Part shown: piece by piece, positions 16,945-25,240 of the stretch
Numbering within the stretch: the first letter of the stretch is position 1
Layout of the letters: each line of letters opens with the position of its first letter
Source of the DNA: an uncultured Roseicyclus sp.
GTDB lineage: Bacteria; Pseudomonadota; Alphaproteobacteria; Rhodobacterales; Rhodobacteraceae
DNA: 64,000 bases
Assembly (NCBI GenBank): GCA_947489665.1
Contig: CANLEH010000001.1
Span: forward strand, 716,501-780,500
Reading direction: 5' to 3'
The notes under the pieces: generated by a model
What the model was told of the DNA's origin: nothing
The model's input: the letters and a program-made list of their open reading frames with translations, nothing else
The model's database searches: none
Translations under genes and position numbers: made by a program

Positions 16945-18213
16945 ATGAGCATCGTAAAAAGAGGCCGCCTCTACCATCTCCGCCGCCGCGTCCCGCGCCG
17001 GTATCGCGAAGTCGAGCCGCGCGAAACGGTCTGGATTAGCCTGCATACCGATTCCGAGATGGTCGCCCATAGCAAGGCGGATCGCGCGTGGTCTCAGATG
17101 GTTGAGGCTTGGGAAGCGCGTTTGGCCGGGAACAGTGAAGATGCCGAGGCGCGCTATGAAACTGCCCGCGACCTCGCCCGGGCACGAGGCTTTCGCTATC
17201 TGGACGCGGGGAATGTGGCCAAACTGCCGGTCGAGGATGTTGTCGCACGCGTCGAGGCCATTCCGGCCCCCGCAAACCAGCCCGACCCCGTCGAGGCCGC
17301 CGCTCTTCTCGGCACTGTTCCTGAACCCCGCATCACGGTCACCAAGGCGCTCGATCTCTACTGGACGCTGGCGCGCGAAAAGACATTTGGCAAAAGCGAG
17401 GACCAACTGCGCCGTTGGGAGGCCCCTCGCAAAAAAGCCATCAAGAATTTCGTTGCCATCGTCGGGGACAAGGACCTTTCCAATATCACCCGCGACGATA
17501 TGCTGGACTTCCGCCAGCACTGGCTAGACCGCATCGAGGCGGACGAGGTCACGGCGAACTCGGCCAACAAGGACCTGATCCATCTCGGCGATGTGTTGAA
17601 GACTGTGAACACGATGAAGCGGCTTGGGCTGTCGCTGCCCTTGGGTGAGTTGTCCTTCAAGGAGGGCGAGAAGCAGACGCGCCCGCCGTTCAGCGAGGGG
17701 TGGATCAGGACACGCCTGCTCGGCCCGGGTGCACTGGACGGGCTGAACGATCAGGCGCGCGGTATTCTTCTCGGGATGGTCAACACCGGTTACCGCCCAT
17801 CCGAGGGGGGCGCGTTGACGGCAGACACGATTAAGCTGGACTGTGACGTGCCGCATATCTCGATCGAAGCCGATGGCCGACAGTTGAAGTCGCACTTCGC
17901 CCGGCGCGTGATTCCGTTGACCGGTGTGTCGCTTGAGGCCTTCAAGCAATACCCCGAGGGCTTCCCCCGCTACCGCAACCGCGCCACATTGAGCGCGGTC
18001 GTGAACAAGTTCCTGCGCACGAATGGTCTGCTCGAAACGCCCCGTCACTCCTTCTATTCGCTGCGGCATGCCTTCGAGGATCGGATGCTTGCCGCCGGGA
18101 TCGACGACCGGATCAGGCGCGACCTTTTCGGTCATCGGCTTGACCGGGAACGGTATGGCAAGGGCGCTTCACTGGAACATGTCGCCGAACTCGTCGCTCG
18201 CATCGCTTTCTGA
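16945..18213 (+). CDS. Tyrosine-type site-specific integrase of the island
   Basis: 422 residues. The N-terminal domain starts RRGRLYHL-like (KRGRLYHLRRRVPRRYREV), as in DUF6538-type integrases. The middle SAM-like core-binding domain is at about residues 130-240. The catalytic domain has R284 in GYRPSEGG, a beta-hairpin lysine near DGRQLKSHF, then YSLRH with R374, FGH with H397 and nucleophile Y404 in RERYGKG. The usual first histidine of the HxxR box is a tyrosine here, which I believe is common in this clade. It lies just inside attL, pointing into the island, and its stop region overlaps the convergent small gene. Confidence 0.92.
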   Translation: MSIVKRGRLYHLRRRVPRRYREVEPRETVWISLHTDSEMVAHSKADRAWSQMVEAWEARLAGNSEDAEARYETARDLARARGFRYLDAGNVAKLPVEDVVARVEAIPAPANQPDPVEAAALLGTVPEPRITVTKALDLYWTLAREKTFGKSEDQLRRWEAPRKKAIKNFVAIVGDKDLSNITRDDMLDFRQHWLDRIEADEVTANSANKDLIHLGDVLKTVNTMKRLGLSLPLGELSFKEGEKQTRPPFSEGWIRTRLLGPGALDGLNDQARGILLGMVNTGYRPSEGGALTADTIKLDCDVPHISIEADGRQLKSHFARRVIPLTGVSLEAFKQYPEGFPRYRNRATLSAVVNKFLRTNGLLETPRHSFYSLRHAFEDRMLAAGIDDRIRRDLFGHRLDRERYGKGASLEHVAELVARIAF

Positions 18214-18431
18214 GCCAGCAGCGTCCGCGCCCTGCGTTGCGCTTCTGACATCCTGCTCTCCTCCTTCGCGGTTGCGGCTAATTCCGCCTCCAACCGCTCG
18301 AAGATCGGCGCGAAGGTAGGGTCTTCTGCGACCAGCGCAGCCACCTTCACCAATGCCGCCTCGATCCGCGCGGCATCGACCGACTGGGTCGGATTGGCAC
18401 AGGATCTTCGAGAGGACAGCGGCGTCTTCAT
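18132..18431 (-). CDS. Small hypothetical protein convergent with integrase
   Basis: About 99 residues from ATG 18431. The central part is a helical stretch with coding character (AARIEAALVKVAALVAEDPT, then FAPIFERLEAELAATAKEES and QRRARTLLAQKAMR). The C-terminal 25 residues are Ser/Arg-rich and fall inside the antisense overlap with the integrase 3' end (82 bases). The frame continues upstream to 18668, but that part is Cys/Pro/Arg-rich and unconvincing. No family is recognised; a DNA-binding or excision helper role is only a guess from its position. Confidence 0.5.
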   Translation of the reverse strand: MKTPLSSRRSCANPTQSVDAARIEAALVKVAALVAEDPTFAPIFERLEAELAATAKEESRMSEAQRRARTLLAQKAMRATSSATCSSEAPLPYRSRSSR

Positions 18432-18963
18432 ACCTATCAGCATGGAGCCATCGAGGGGCGCTGTGCAGGGGCGACAGGCGTTGGTCGCAATGCGGCCAGC
18501 AGCGGCGCGCAAATCGGACGGTTGGCCTCTCAAGCGCCCCACTCCTGGCGGCTGCTCACAGGCGCAGTAAATGGGCGCGCCGGGGTGGTCAAATCGATCG
18601 CATGGCAGGCGCTCCGAGCCCATCAGGATGTATCGCAAGATAAAAGGGCTGGCACGGTGGCGTGCCAAGTCGTTGTTGTCGTTTATGTATTTGCGTGCCT
18701 GCTCGAAGCCCGCAGTGCCAGAAAATCCAGCAACTATCTGAAATGGAGAGCAAATCTCAGTGCCAGTGAATTACTTCTCTCGGCGGCTGTGGCGCATTTT
18801 ATTGCATGAAGCCAATAGCTTAGGTGGCATCCTGCCGCATGGATCCTAGTGCTGCGGCGCAAAAAGCCTATTCTCAACAGATGCTTGCACGCCAAATGCA
18901 GCACCTCTTTTATCTTGCGCTCCGTTGATGAGCTGTTTCCAGGCCGGGTCTCGCCGAAGCAAC
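18432..18963. other. Gene-free stretch near island left end
   Basis: About 530 bases between the small gene and the DUF3883 pseudogene. Several short frames exist on both strands, but none has coding character, and no RNA gene is visible. It may hold the promoter of the small minus-strand gene. Confidence 0.45.
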
Positions 18964-19803
18964 TCAATGAAAGCTTGCCTGAAAACTGGTCGCGGTCAGC
19001 GACACATGTGCGTCTAGCGGCGGGCGTAACTCGAACGCTTTGGGAGTTCGCGCGAAGTTCCAGAGACGGAACAAACACCACTCTTCGCGCCGGTCTTCTG
19101 CCATGGCAAGCTCATTGCGCGAGATATGGAATGGCGTTCGCTCCCACCCGTTCGTGGTCTTGACCTCGATCAGACGCTGCCGCCCGTCCGCATCGAAACT
19201 GGCAATATCATAGCCCGCGCCATCCCCGTCTTCTTCCGAGACCCAACGGATTTGCTGCGCAAGATCTTTCCGCCCCGCTGCAGTCAGAGTGTCGCGTTCG
19301 TGTTTCAAAACGCGCTCTTCTCCAGCCTTGCCGAGGGCGCGGTTGCGATCTTGCTGTGCGGCCACGTCGAACTTTCGGGCGATGTGGAGCATCTGCTCGA
19401 GCTCATCGGGCGGGGGCTGGTTGGTCAGAGTCGGTGCAGGCCCGACCCAGAGTTGCGCCGCCTCTGCCATGCCTTCCATCGGCCGGGAAGAAGGTGTGCG
19501 ATGCGCCCAGTCTGAGTTCATCGCCAACTAGCGTGCGACGGCGTCGATCAAGCTTGACTGGAAGTTGAACGCGGGCTTGTACCCGGTGATCCAGACCTCA
19601 CCGAGCCCCTTGAGCACGGCACTGATGTTCTGATTCTTGAATTCAACCGACCCTTCCGAACGGTTGTTAAGGAGCGGCAGAAGCTGCCGCCGATGTGCAG
19701 CTTTGTTGTGAGGACGACCCGCCACATCGTTAGCCAGCATCGCGAAATACTCCGCGACGATCAGGTCATTCTCGGTATCCGTCCACGCTTGGCTCAACGT
19801 CAC
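18964..19803 (-). pseudogene. DUF3883-domain protein gene interrupted by an amber codon
   Basis: Two minus-strand frames in the same register: 19803-19531 and 19524-18964, separated only by TAG at 19530-19528. The N-terminal piece (WTDTENDLIVAEYFAML, NKAAHRRQLLPLLNNRS, WITGYKPAFNFQSSLIDAVA) and the C-terminal piece (GYDIASFDADGRQRLIEVKT, WCLFRLWNFARTPKAFELRP) are the two halves of one 279-residue protein with a C-terminal DUF3883 nuclease-like fold. The stop sits where a Trp (TGG) would be expected. DUF3883 proteins often occur in defence or restriction contexts. Read-through or restart at TTG 19527 could still give the C-terminal part. Confidence 0.8.
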
Positions 19804-19987
19804 GCCAGGCTAAGATAAGGTCTGAATTGTGTCACGATGGGTGGGAAGGAGACTTTCGATGCAGTGGCGCTGCGTGCGGGGCCCGTTGGCGAAACCATCG
19901 AACCTGCGCGCTGTATCAAAGTTGCCAACGGCTCCGCTCATTGCGTCAGCCGAACGTTCGCGGCGTCTGATTGAACGCAATCGCGTT

Positions 19988-20698
19988 TCACGGTTCACCC
20001 ATGATCAGGGTCACACGGTCGGCAGCGAACCACGTTCGGCCAAATTCGACGGGTCTGCCGGTTGCATCGACATTGATCCCCACGGCGCGCAGCAGAGGAT
20101 CCCCGACCGGAACCTCCAACAGGGCTGCGTGGGTTTTTGAGGCCGCCTTGGCCGTGATCTCGGTCGATTTGCGCGTGTAGTCCGGGACGCCTTGCAATGC
20201 CAATGCAGTAGTGACGGAACCTTGGTCCGTCAGGTGCGCCAGAAGGTCGGGGAAGGCGTCCGCCGGAAACGCCGAACAGAACAGGCAAAGCGGCGCGCCG
20301 TCGGACAGGCTTACGCCTTCGTAGACATGCACCGCCGCGCCTTTGGTCAAGCCCAGCGCCTTGGCCTCTTGCGCGTTGGCTCCGCGTGTCTCGAGCAACA
20401 GGACGCGACGCTCGGCCACGCGACCGGCATCCGACAGGTTTTGTCGAAACCGGGTGCGACGCCCGATGCGATAGGGTGTGGGCACATGGCGCACGAACAC
20501 ACCGGCCCCGCGCCGTGAATGCACGATGTTCTGCTCCGCCATATCGGCGATGGCACGGCGGACCGTATGGCGGTTCACGCCGAAGCGTTCGGCCAGTTGC
20601 ACCTCGGTCGGCAAGCGCTGGCCTGGCGGGTAATGGCCTTCGCTGATGTCACAGACCAGCGTATCGCGGATGGCAGTCCAAAGGGCAGTGCGTCCCAT
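19988..20698 (-). CDS. phnF: PhnF, GntR/HutC-family regulator of phosphonate genes
   Basis: 236 residues. The N-terminal GntR winged helix is clear (GHYPPGQRLPTEVQLAERFG, VNRHTVRRAIADMAEQNIV, RRGAGVFV). The C-terminal half is the UTRA effector domain of the HutC subgroup. It lies divergently from phnG across about 90 bases containing direct and inverted TTGTATA sites, so it should repress the C-P lyase operon and itself. The effector is probably a phosphonate-pathway intermediate. Phosphate control would come in addition, through PhoB. Confidence 0.9.
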   Translation of the reverse strand: MGRTALWTAIRDTLVCDISEGHYPPGQRLPTEVQLAERFGVNRHTVRRAIADMAEQNIVHSRRGAGVFVRHVPTPYRIGRRTRFRQNLSDAGRVAERRVLLLETRGANAQEAKALGLTKGAAVHVYEGVSLSDGAPLCLFCSAFPADAFPDLLAHLTDQGSVTTALALQGVPDYTRKSTEITAKAASKTHAALLEVPVGDPLLRAVGINVDATGRPVEFGRTWFAADRVTLIMGEP

Positions 20699-20756
20699 GT
20701 CATGAAACTTTCATTCTACAAAGCTTGCACTAGGACCAGATTCGGCCGTAGCAGGT

Positions 20757-20782
20757 TTGTATAGTTGTATAAAAATAGACAA
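20757..20782. promoter_or_regulatory. Candidate PhnF operator
   Basis: TTGTATA occurs at 20757-20763 and 20765-20771, followed after AAAA by TAGACAA (20776-20782), an imperfect inverted partner. It lies ten bases before the chosen phnG start and between divergent phnF and phnG, where a HutC-type repressor should bind. Confidence 0.5.
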
Positions 20783-20791
20783 GTCCGCAAG

Positions 20792-21268
20792 ATGTCGAAT
20801 TCTCAATCTGATCTCTCCCCCTCTGTGGCCGCCCGCAAGCGCCGCCTGTCGGTCTTTGCCAAGGCGGGGGAGGAGGCGCTGACCCCTCTGTTCGAGCGTT
20901 TCGCCGCGGCCCATCCGATCGCCGACTACACCGTGCTGCGCGCGCCGGAGGTCGGGACCAGCATGGTGCGGGGGCGGGCGGGAGGCTCCGGTGCGCCCTT
21001 CAACCTGGGGGAGATGTCGGTGACCCGCATGTCGGTGCGCCTGCCTTCTGGAGCGGTGGGCCATGGCTATGTGCAGGGCCGCTCGAAAGGGGCGGCGCGG
21101 ATGGCCGCGCTTCTGGATGCGATGGCCGAGGATGGGGTTGCCGAAAGTGTAGACGACCTTGTTACGACGCCCCTTGAGGAGGCCGCCCAAAGCGCGCGTG
21201 CGGCAAGGGCCGCCAAGGCTGCGGCAACGAAAGTCGAGTTCTTCACCATGGTTCGAGGAGAGGGTTGA
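20792..21268 (+). CDS. phnG: C-P lyase core subunit PhnG
   Basis: 158 residues. PhnG forms the PhnGHIJ core complex and, with PhnI, attaches the alkylphosphonate to ribose of ATP. Recognisable blocks are RRLSVFAKAGEEAL at the start, then RAPEVGTSMVRGRAGGSGAP, FNLGEMSVTR and HGYVQGRSKGAARMAALLDA. An earlier TTG frame start (20765) lies inside the operator, so ATG 20792 is used. It is the first gene of the operon, and phnH begins at its stop codon. Confidence 0.93.
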   Translation: MSNSQSDLSPSVAARKRRLSVFAKAGEEALTPLFERFAAAHPIADYTVLRAPEVGTSMVRGRAGGSGAPFNLGEMSVTRMSVRLPSGAVGHGYVQGRSKGAARMAALLDAMAEDGVAESVDDLVTTPLEEAAQSARAARAAKAAATKVEFFTMVRGEG

Positions 21269-21837
21269 TGCAGAATGCTGTTCTGGACGGGGGCCTTGCC
21301 GATCCTGCACGGGATGCCGCCTTTGCGTTCCGTGCCGCGCTTGATGCCCTGTCGCGCCCCGGCACCATTCGCCAGATTGAAGGGGCAACGGCTCCGGCCC
21401 CATGCTCCGCCGCAGCGGCGACGCTGATCGTCACGCTGTGCGATCCGACCACGCCGCTCTACGTAGCGCCGTCCCACGACACTGAGGCGCTTCGCGACTG
21501 GATCACCTTCCAGACCGGCGCGCCCTTCGCGGCGGCAAAGGATGCGGTATTTGCCATCGGAACGTGGGACGCGCTTGCACCGCTTGGCGCCTATGCCGTG
21601 GGAACCCCGGCCTACCCGGATCGCGCGGCCACGCTGATTGTCGAGATGCCAACGCTGGACGCTGAAGGCGCGGTTCTGACCGGGCCGGGGATCAAGGACA
21701 CGGCGCATTTGAACCTGCCAGAGGTCGCGGCCTTCCAGGCCAATCGGGCGCAGTTTCCCCTGGGCCTCGATTTCTTCTTCACCTGCGGGGCGCGCGTTGC
21801 GGGCCTGCCGCGTTCCACCCGCGTCACGGAGGGATAG
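21268..21837 (+). CDS. phnH: C-P lyase core subunit PhnH
   Basis: 189 residues. PhnH is a PLP-transferase-fold protein without PLP that dimerises in the PhnGHIJ core. The opening FAFRAALDALSRPGTI is the family hallmark. LIVTLCDPTTPLY, the GTPAYPDRAATL region, LTGPGIKDTAHL and RAQFPLGLDFFFTCG follow. GAGGAGAGGG precedes the start, which overlaps the phnG stop. There is nothing unusual in sequence or length. Confidence 0.93.
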   Translation: MQNAVLDGGLADPARDAAFAFRAALDALSRPGTIRQIEGATAPAPCSAAAATLIVTLCDPTTPLYVAPSHDTEALRDWITFQTGAPFAAAKDAVFAIGTWDALAPLGAYAVGTPAYPDRAATLIVEMPTLDAEGAVLTGPGIKDTAHLNLPEVAAFQANRAQFPLGLDFFFTCGARVAGLPRSTRVTEG

Positions 21838-21841
21838 GGTC

Positions 21842-22933
21842 ATGTATGTTGCCGTCAAAGGCGGAGAACGGGCGATTGATAATGCCCATACCTGGCTTGC
21901 CGAAGAGCGCCGGGGGGATGTGGACATCTCCGAATTGTCCACTGGTCAGATCCGCGAGCAGCTGGCGCTGGCCGTGGACCGCGTGATGGCGGAAGGCTCG
22001 CTTTATGATCCGGACCTTGCCGCGCTTGCGATCAAGCAGGCGCGGGGTGACATGATCGAAGCGGTCTTCCTGATCCGCGCCTACCGCACCACTTTGCCCC
22101 GCTTCGGGGCGAGTGCGCCCATCGACACGGGCGCCATGGCGTGTGACAGGCGCATCTCGGCCACTTACAAGGACTTGCCCGGCGGGCAGGTTCTGGGGCC
22201 GACCTTCGACTATACGCACCGCCTGCTGGATTTCGCCCTTGCCGCCGAAGGGCTGGAGCCGCAGGAAGCGCCCGAGGCGGTGACGGATGCGGGCGATCTG
22301 CCCCATGTCACCGACTTTCTCGCGCAAGAGGATCTGATCCAGCGCGAACCCGAAGGTACGGACACGCCCCGCGACCTGACGCGAGAGCCGCTCGATTTTC
22401 CGACCGACCGCCCGCTGCGCCTGCAAGCGCTGAGCCGGGGGGACGAGGGCTTTGTTCTTTCGATGGCCTATTCCACCCAGCGCGGCTACGGGCGCAACCA
22501 TCCCTTTGTGGGCGAATTGCGGATCGGCACCGTGACGGTTGAAATGGATATCCCCGAGCTGGGGTTCGCCATCGAAATCGGCGAGGCGGTGTTGACAGAA
22601 TGCGAAACCGTCAACCAGTTCACCGGCTCCAAAACCGAGCCGCCGCAATTCACCCGGGGCTATGGGCTGACCTTTGGTCGCTGTGAGCGCAAGGCGATCT
22701 CCATGGCCTTGGTCGACCGCGCGATGCGGTGGGCGGAGTTGGGCGAGGACAACGTGGGCGCCCCGGCACAGGACGAGGAATTCGTCCTCTATCATGCGGA
22801 CAATGTGCAGGCCTCGGGCTTCTTGGAGCACATCAAGCTGCCCCATTACGTCGATTTCCAGTCGGAGCTTGAACTGATCCGTCGCCTGCGGACGGAGGCC
22901 ATGGCTGCCCAGCATCAGGAGGCCGCGGAATGA
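21842..22933 (+). CDS. phnI: C-P lyase subunit PhnI
   Basis: 363 residues, standard length. PhnI is the nucleosidase-like subunit that, with PhnG, H and L, displaces adenine from ATP by phosphonate. It starts MYVAVKGGERAIDNAH and has RGDMIEAVFLIRAYRTTLPR, TYKDLPGGQVLGPTFDYTHR, YSTQRGYGRNHPFVGELRIG and CETVNQFTGS. ATG 21842 is chosen over the longer frame at 21797 because it gives the canonical N-terminus. Its end overlaps phnJ by four bases. Confidence 0.95.
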   Translation: MYVAVKGGERAIDNAHTWLAEERRGDVDISELSTGQIREQLALAVDRVMAEGSLYDPDLAALAIKQARGDMIEAVFLIRAYRTTLPRFGASAPIDTGAMACDRRISATYKDLPGGQVLGPTFDYTHRLLDFALAAEGLEPQEAPEAVTDAGDLPHVTDFLAQEDLIQREPEGTDTPRDLTREPLDFPTDRPLRLQALSRGDEGFVLSMAYSTQRGYGRNHPFVGELRIGTVTVEMDIPELGFAIEIGEAVLTECETVNQFTGSKTEPPQFTRGYGLTFGRCERKAISMALVDRAMRWAELGEDNVGAPAQDEEFVLYHADNVQASGFLEHIKLPHYVDFQSELELIRRLRTEAMAAQHQEAAE

Positions 22934-23817
22934 CCGACCAAGCCTACAACTTCGCCTATCTCGATGAGCAGACCAAGCGCATGATCCGCCGCGCGATCCT
23001 GAAAGGCGTGGCGGTGCCCGGCTATCAGGTGCCGTTTGCCAGCCGCGAGATGCCGATGCCCTATGGTTGGGGCACCGGCGGAGTTCAGGTCAGCGCCGCC
23101 TGTCTGACGCCCGACGATACGCTGAAGGTGATCGACCAGGGGGCCGATGATACGACCAACGCCGTCTCGATCCGCAAGTTTTTCGAGAAGACGGCGCAAG
23201 TCGCTGTAACCGAGAAAACTGGCGAAGCCACCGTCATACAGACCCGCCACCGCATCCCCGAAGAGACGCTGACCGAGGACCAGATCCTCGTCTACCAAGT
23301 GCCGATCCCCGAGCCTCTGCGCTTTCTTGAACCGTCTGAGGTTGAGACCCGGAAAATGCATAGCCTTGAAGAATACGGGCTGATGTATGTGAAGCTTTAT
23401 GAAGACATCTCGCGCCATGGTGAGATTGCCACGGCCTATGCCTATCCGGTGAGGGTCGAGGATCGCTATGTCATGGACCCCTCGCCGATCCCGAAATTTG
23501 ACAACCCAAAAATGGAAGGCGCCGCGCTGCAATTGTTCGGTGCGGGGCGCGAGCAACGTATCTACGCGGTGCCGCCCTATACAAAGGTCGTGAGCCTCGA
23601 CTTCGAGGATCATCCGTTCGACCCCTCCAAGGCGCCGCATCCCTGCGCGCTGTGTGGTGCGGAGGACAGCTATCTCGATGAGGTCATTACCGACGATCAG
23701 GGCGGGCGGATGTTCGTCTGTTCCGACACCGATTTCTGCGGCAGCAGGCGGGCGGCGGGCTTCACGGGTGAGATGTCTGGTGCGCAAGACACTCATCTCG
23801 GGGCGGTCGGCGAATGA
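22930..23817 (+). CDS. phnJ: Alpha-D-ribose 1-methylphosphonate 5-phosphate C-P lyase (radical SAM) PhnJ
   Basis: 295 residues. PhnJ breaks the carbon-phosphorus bond with a 4Fe-4S cluster and S-adenosylmethionine. The C-terminal cysteine set C239-x2-C242-x21-C264 matches the E. coli cluster spacing exactly, and C270, five residues further on, corresponds to the thiyl-radical cysteine. The N-terminal part has RRAILKGVAVPGYQVPFASR and PYGWGTGGVQVSAACL. It overlaps phnI upstream and the transglutaminase-like gene downstream (four bases each), so all are translated together. All catalytic residues are present. Confidence 0.97.
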   Translation: MTDQAYNFAYLDEQTKRMIRRAILKGVAVPGYQVPFASREMPMPYGWGTGGVQVSAACLTPDDTLKVIDQGADDTTNAVSIRKFFEKTAQVAVTEKTGEATVIQTRHRIPEETLTEDQILVYQVPIPEPLRFLEPSEVETRKMHSLEEYGLMYVKLYEDISRHGEIATAYAYPVRVEDRYVMDPSPIPKFDNPKMEGAALQLFGAGREQRIYAVPPYTKVVSLDFEDHPFDPSKAPHPCALCGAEDSYLDEVITDDQGGRMFVCSDTDFCGSRRAAGFTGEMSGAQDTHLGAVGE

Positions 23818-24674
23818 CACGGCTTTCGGTGAAAGTGGAATGCCCCGATGATGCGCCGCTTTTGGTGCCGGTGGGCACGGCCACACAAGGGACCGCGATC
23901 ACGGGCCTGACGGTCGATGGCGGACTGGTCACGCGCACCCTGCGAGAGGTGGAGCTGGGCCTGAGCGCCGTTGAAATCGTGCCGCAGAAGGAAACCGTTT
24001 CCCTGGACTACGCGATCGAAACGGGCGGATCGGCGGCACGCTATCCCGAAACCGCCTTCCAGCCGCGCGATACGCCCCACACGCGCGCAGCGGCGGACCT
24101 GGCTGCTGCAAGCCGGGATGTCGCCGTGCGCGCAGGTGGCGGGGCGGACGGGATCGCCGCCCTTGTCGCCGAGGCTGAGGCGCGTTTTGCCTATGCCCAT
24201 CCCGAGGTGCGCTTCACGGACGGAATGGACGCGGTCCCGCATCTTGCCTGCGGTTTGACTGAAGGCTCCTGTGTGGACATCAACACCTATCTCGTCGCCA
24301 GTCTGCGCGCGGCCGGGTATGAGGCGGCTTACCTTTACGGCTACTTCTTTCCGCAAGAGCGGGGAGGCATAACGGATGACGGCCACTGCTGGGTTGCCAC
24401 ACGCCATGGGGGAGAGCTCCTTGAATGGGACATCGCCCATCATCTGAAGGCGCGCCTGGGTCCGACGCGACCCGCGCTGAACCCTCGGCCAGGGGCCCGG
24501 GTGGCGGTCACGCATTCCATGGGCCATCGCTATGTGACGTCGATGGGGGCCGTGTCGCTGAAACTTCTGGGTGAGCCGATGCGTCTGACACCGGGCGAAG
24601 CACCGGAATATGTCAACCTGACCGCCCGTTTGCAGGACGATCCTGTCCTATCTCAAACCAAAGGTGCCGCATGA
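23814..24674 (+). CDS. Transglutaminase-like cysteine-domain protein inserted in the C-P lyase operon
   Basis: 286 residues. An N-terminal beta-rich region (1-90) is followed by a transglutaminase/papain-like core with a visible Cys-His-Asp triad: C153 in GSCVDINTYLVASLRAAGY, H191 in DDGHCWVAT and D206 in LLEWDIAHH. No signal peptide or membrane segment is seen, so it is cytosolic like the C-P lyase. It overlaps phnJ and the following phosphatase gene by four bases each, so it is made with the core enzyme. Transglutaminase-like folds cleave or transfer amides. A role in processing an amide- or peptide-linked phosphonate, or a C-P lyase product, is inference. It is not part of the E. coli phn set. 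Confidence 0.8.
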   Translation: MTRLSVKVECPDDAPLLVPVGTATQGTAITGLTVDGGLVTRTLREVELGLSAVEIVPQKETVSLDYAIETGGSAARYPETAFQPRDTPHTRAAADLAAASRDVAVRAGGGADGIAALVAEAEARFAYAHPEVRFTDGMDAVPHLACGLTEGSCVDINTYLVASLRAAGYEAAYLYGYFFPQERGGITDDGHCWVATRHGGELLEWDIAHHLKARLGPTRPALNPRPGARVAVTHSMGHRYVTSMGAVSLKLLGEPMRLTPGEAPEYVNLTARLQDDPVLSQTKGAA

Positions 24675-25240
24675 GCCGCGCCCTTTTCCTGACCCATGCC
24701 GAAGTCGAAATCGACACGTCGGTGCCCGTGCCGGATTGGGGGCTCAACGCCCAGGGGCACGCGCGCCATGCCCGTTTCGCGCAGGACTCGGAGTTGGACT
24801 GCGTCCGCTCGATCTATGCCAGCACGGAGCGCAAGGCCCGTGACGCAGCCGTACTGGTGGCAGAAGCGCGCGGCCTTGACGTGGAAACTCACCCGGATCT
24901 GGGCGAAAACGACCGTTCCGCAACGGGCTATTTGCCGCCGCAAGAGTTCTGGTCCGTCGTTGACCAGTTTTTCGCCGCACCTGACGATTCGGTTCGGGGC
25001 TGGGAAACAGCACGGGCTGCCCAAGGCAGGATCGTTCGCGCCGCCAAGGCGGTGCTGGACGCCGCGCCCGGCGGCGACGTGTTGATCATCGCCCATGGTG
25101 CGGTCGGCACATTGCTGTGCTGCGCCCTGCGCGGCGTTGAGATCACAAGATCAGAAGGTCAGCCGCATCCTGGCGGCGGCTGCTGGTTTGCATTCAACCG
25201 CGCCCAATCAAGCGCGCCGACGGAATGGAGGGCGATATGA
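24671..25240 (+). CDS. Histidine phosphatase-fold protein with altered RHG motif
   Basis: 189 residues of the phosphoglycerate-mutase-like fold. The strand that normally reads LxRHGE reads LFLTHAEVEI, so the nucleophilic His is kept while the Arg before it and the Gly after it are lost. YASTERKARDAAVLVAE and the second histidine motif IIAHGAVGTLL are conserved, and DLGENDRS supplies the acidic side. It sits in tight four-base overlaps between the transglutaminase-like gene and phnK. A phosphatase acting on a ribose-phosphate intermediate is plausible; a binding-only protein is also possible. Confidence 0.78.
   Translation: MSRALFLTHAEVEIDTSVPVPDWGLNAQGHARHARFAQDSELDCVRSIYASTERKARDAAVLVAEARGLDVETHPDLGENDRSATGYLPPQEFWSVVDQFFAAPDDSVRGWETARAAQGRIVRAAKAVLDAAPGGDVLIIAHGAVGTLLCCALRGVEITRSEGQPHPGGGCWFAFNRAQSSAPTEWRAI

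Noticed and set aside
18432-18668. N-terminal extension of the small gene convergent with the integrase
   Set aside because: The added 79 residues are Cys/Pro/Arg-rich without coding character. ATG 18431 gives a compact helical protein.
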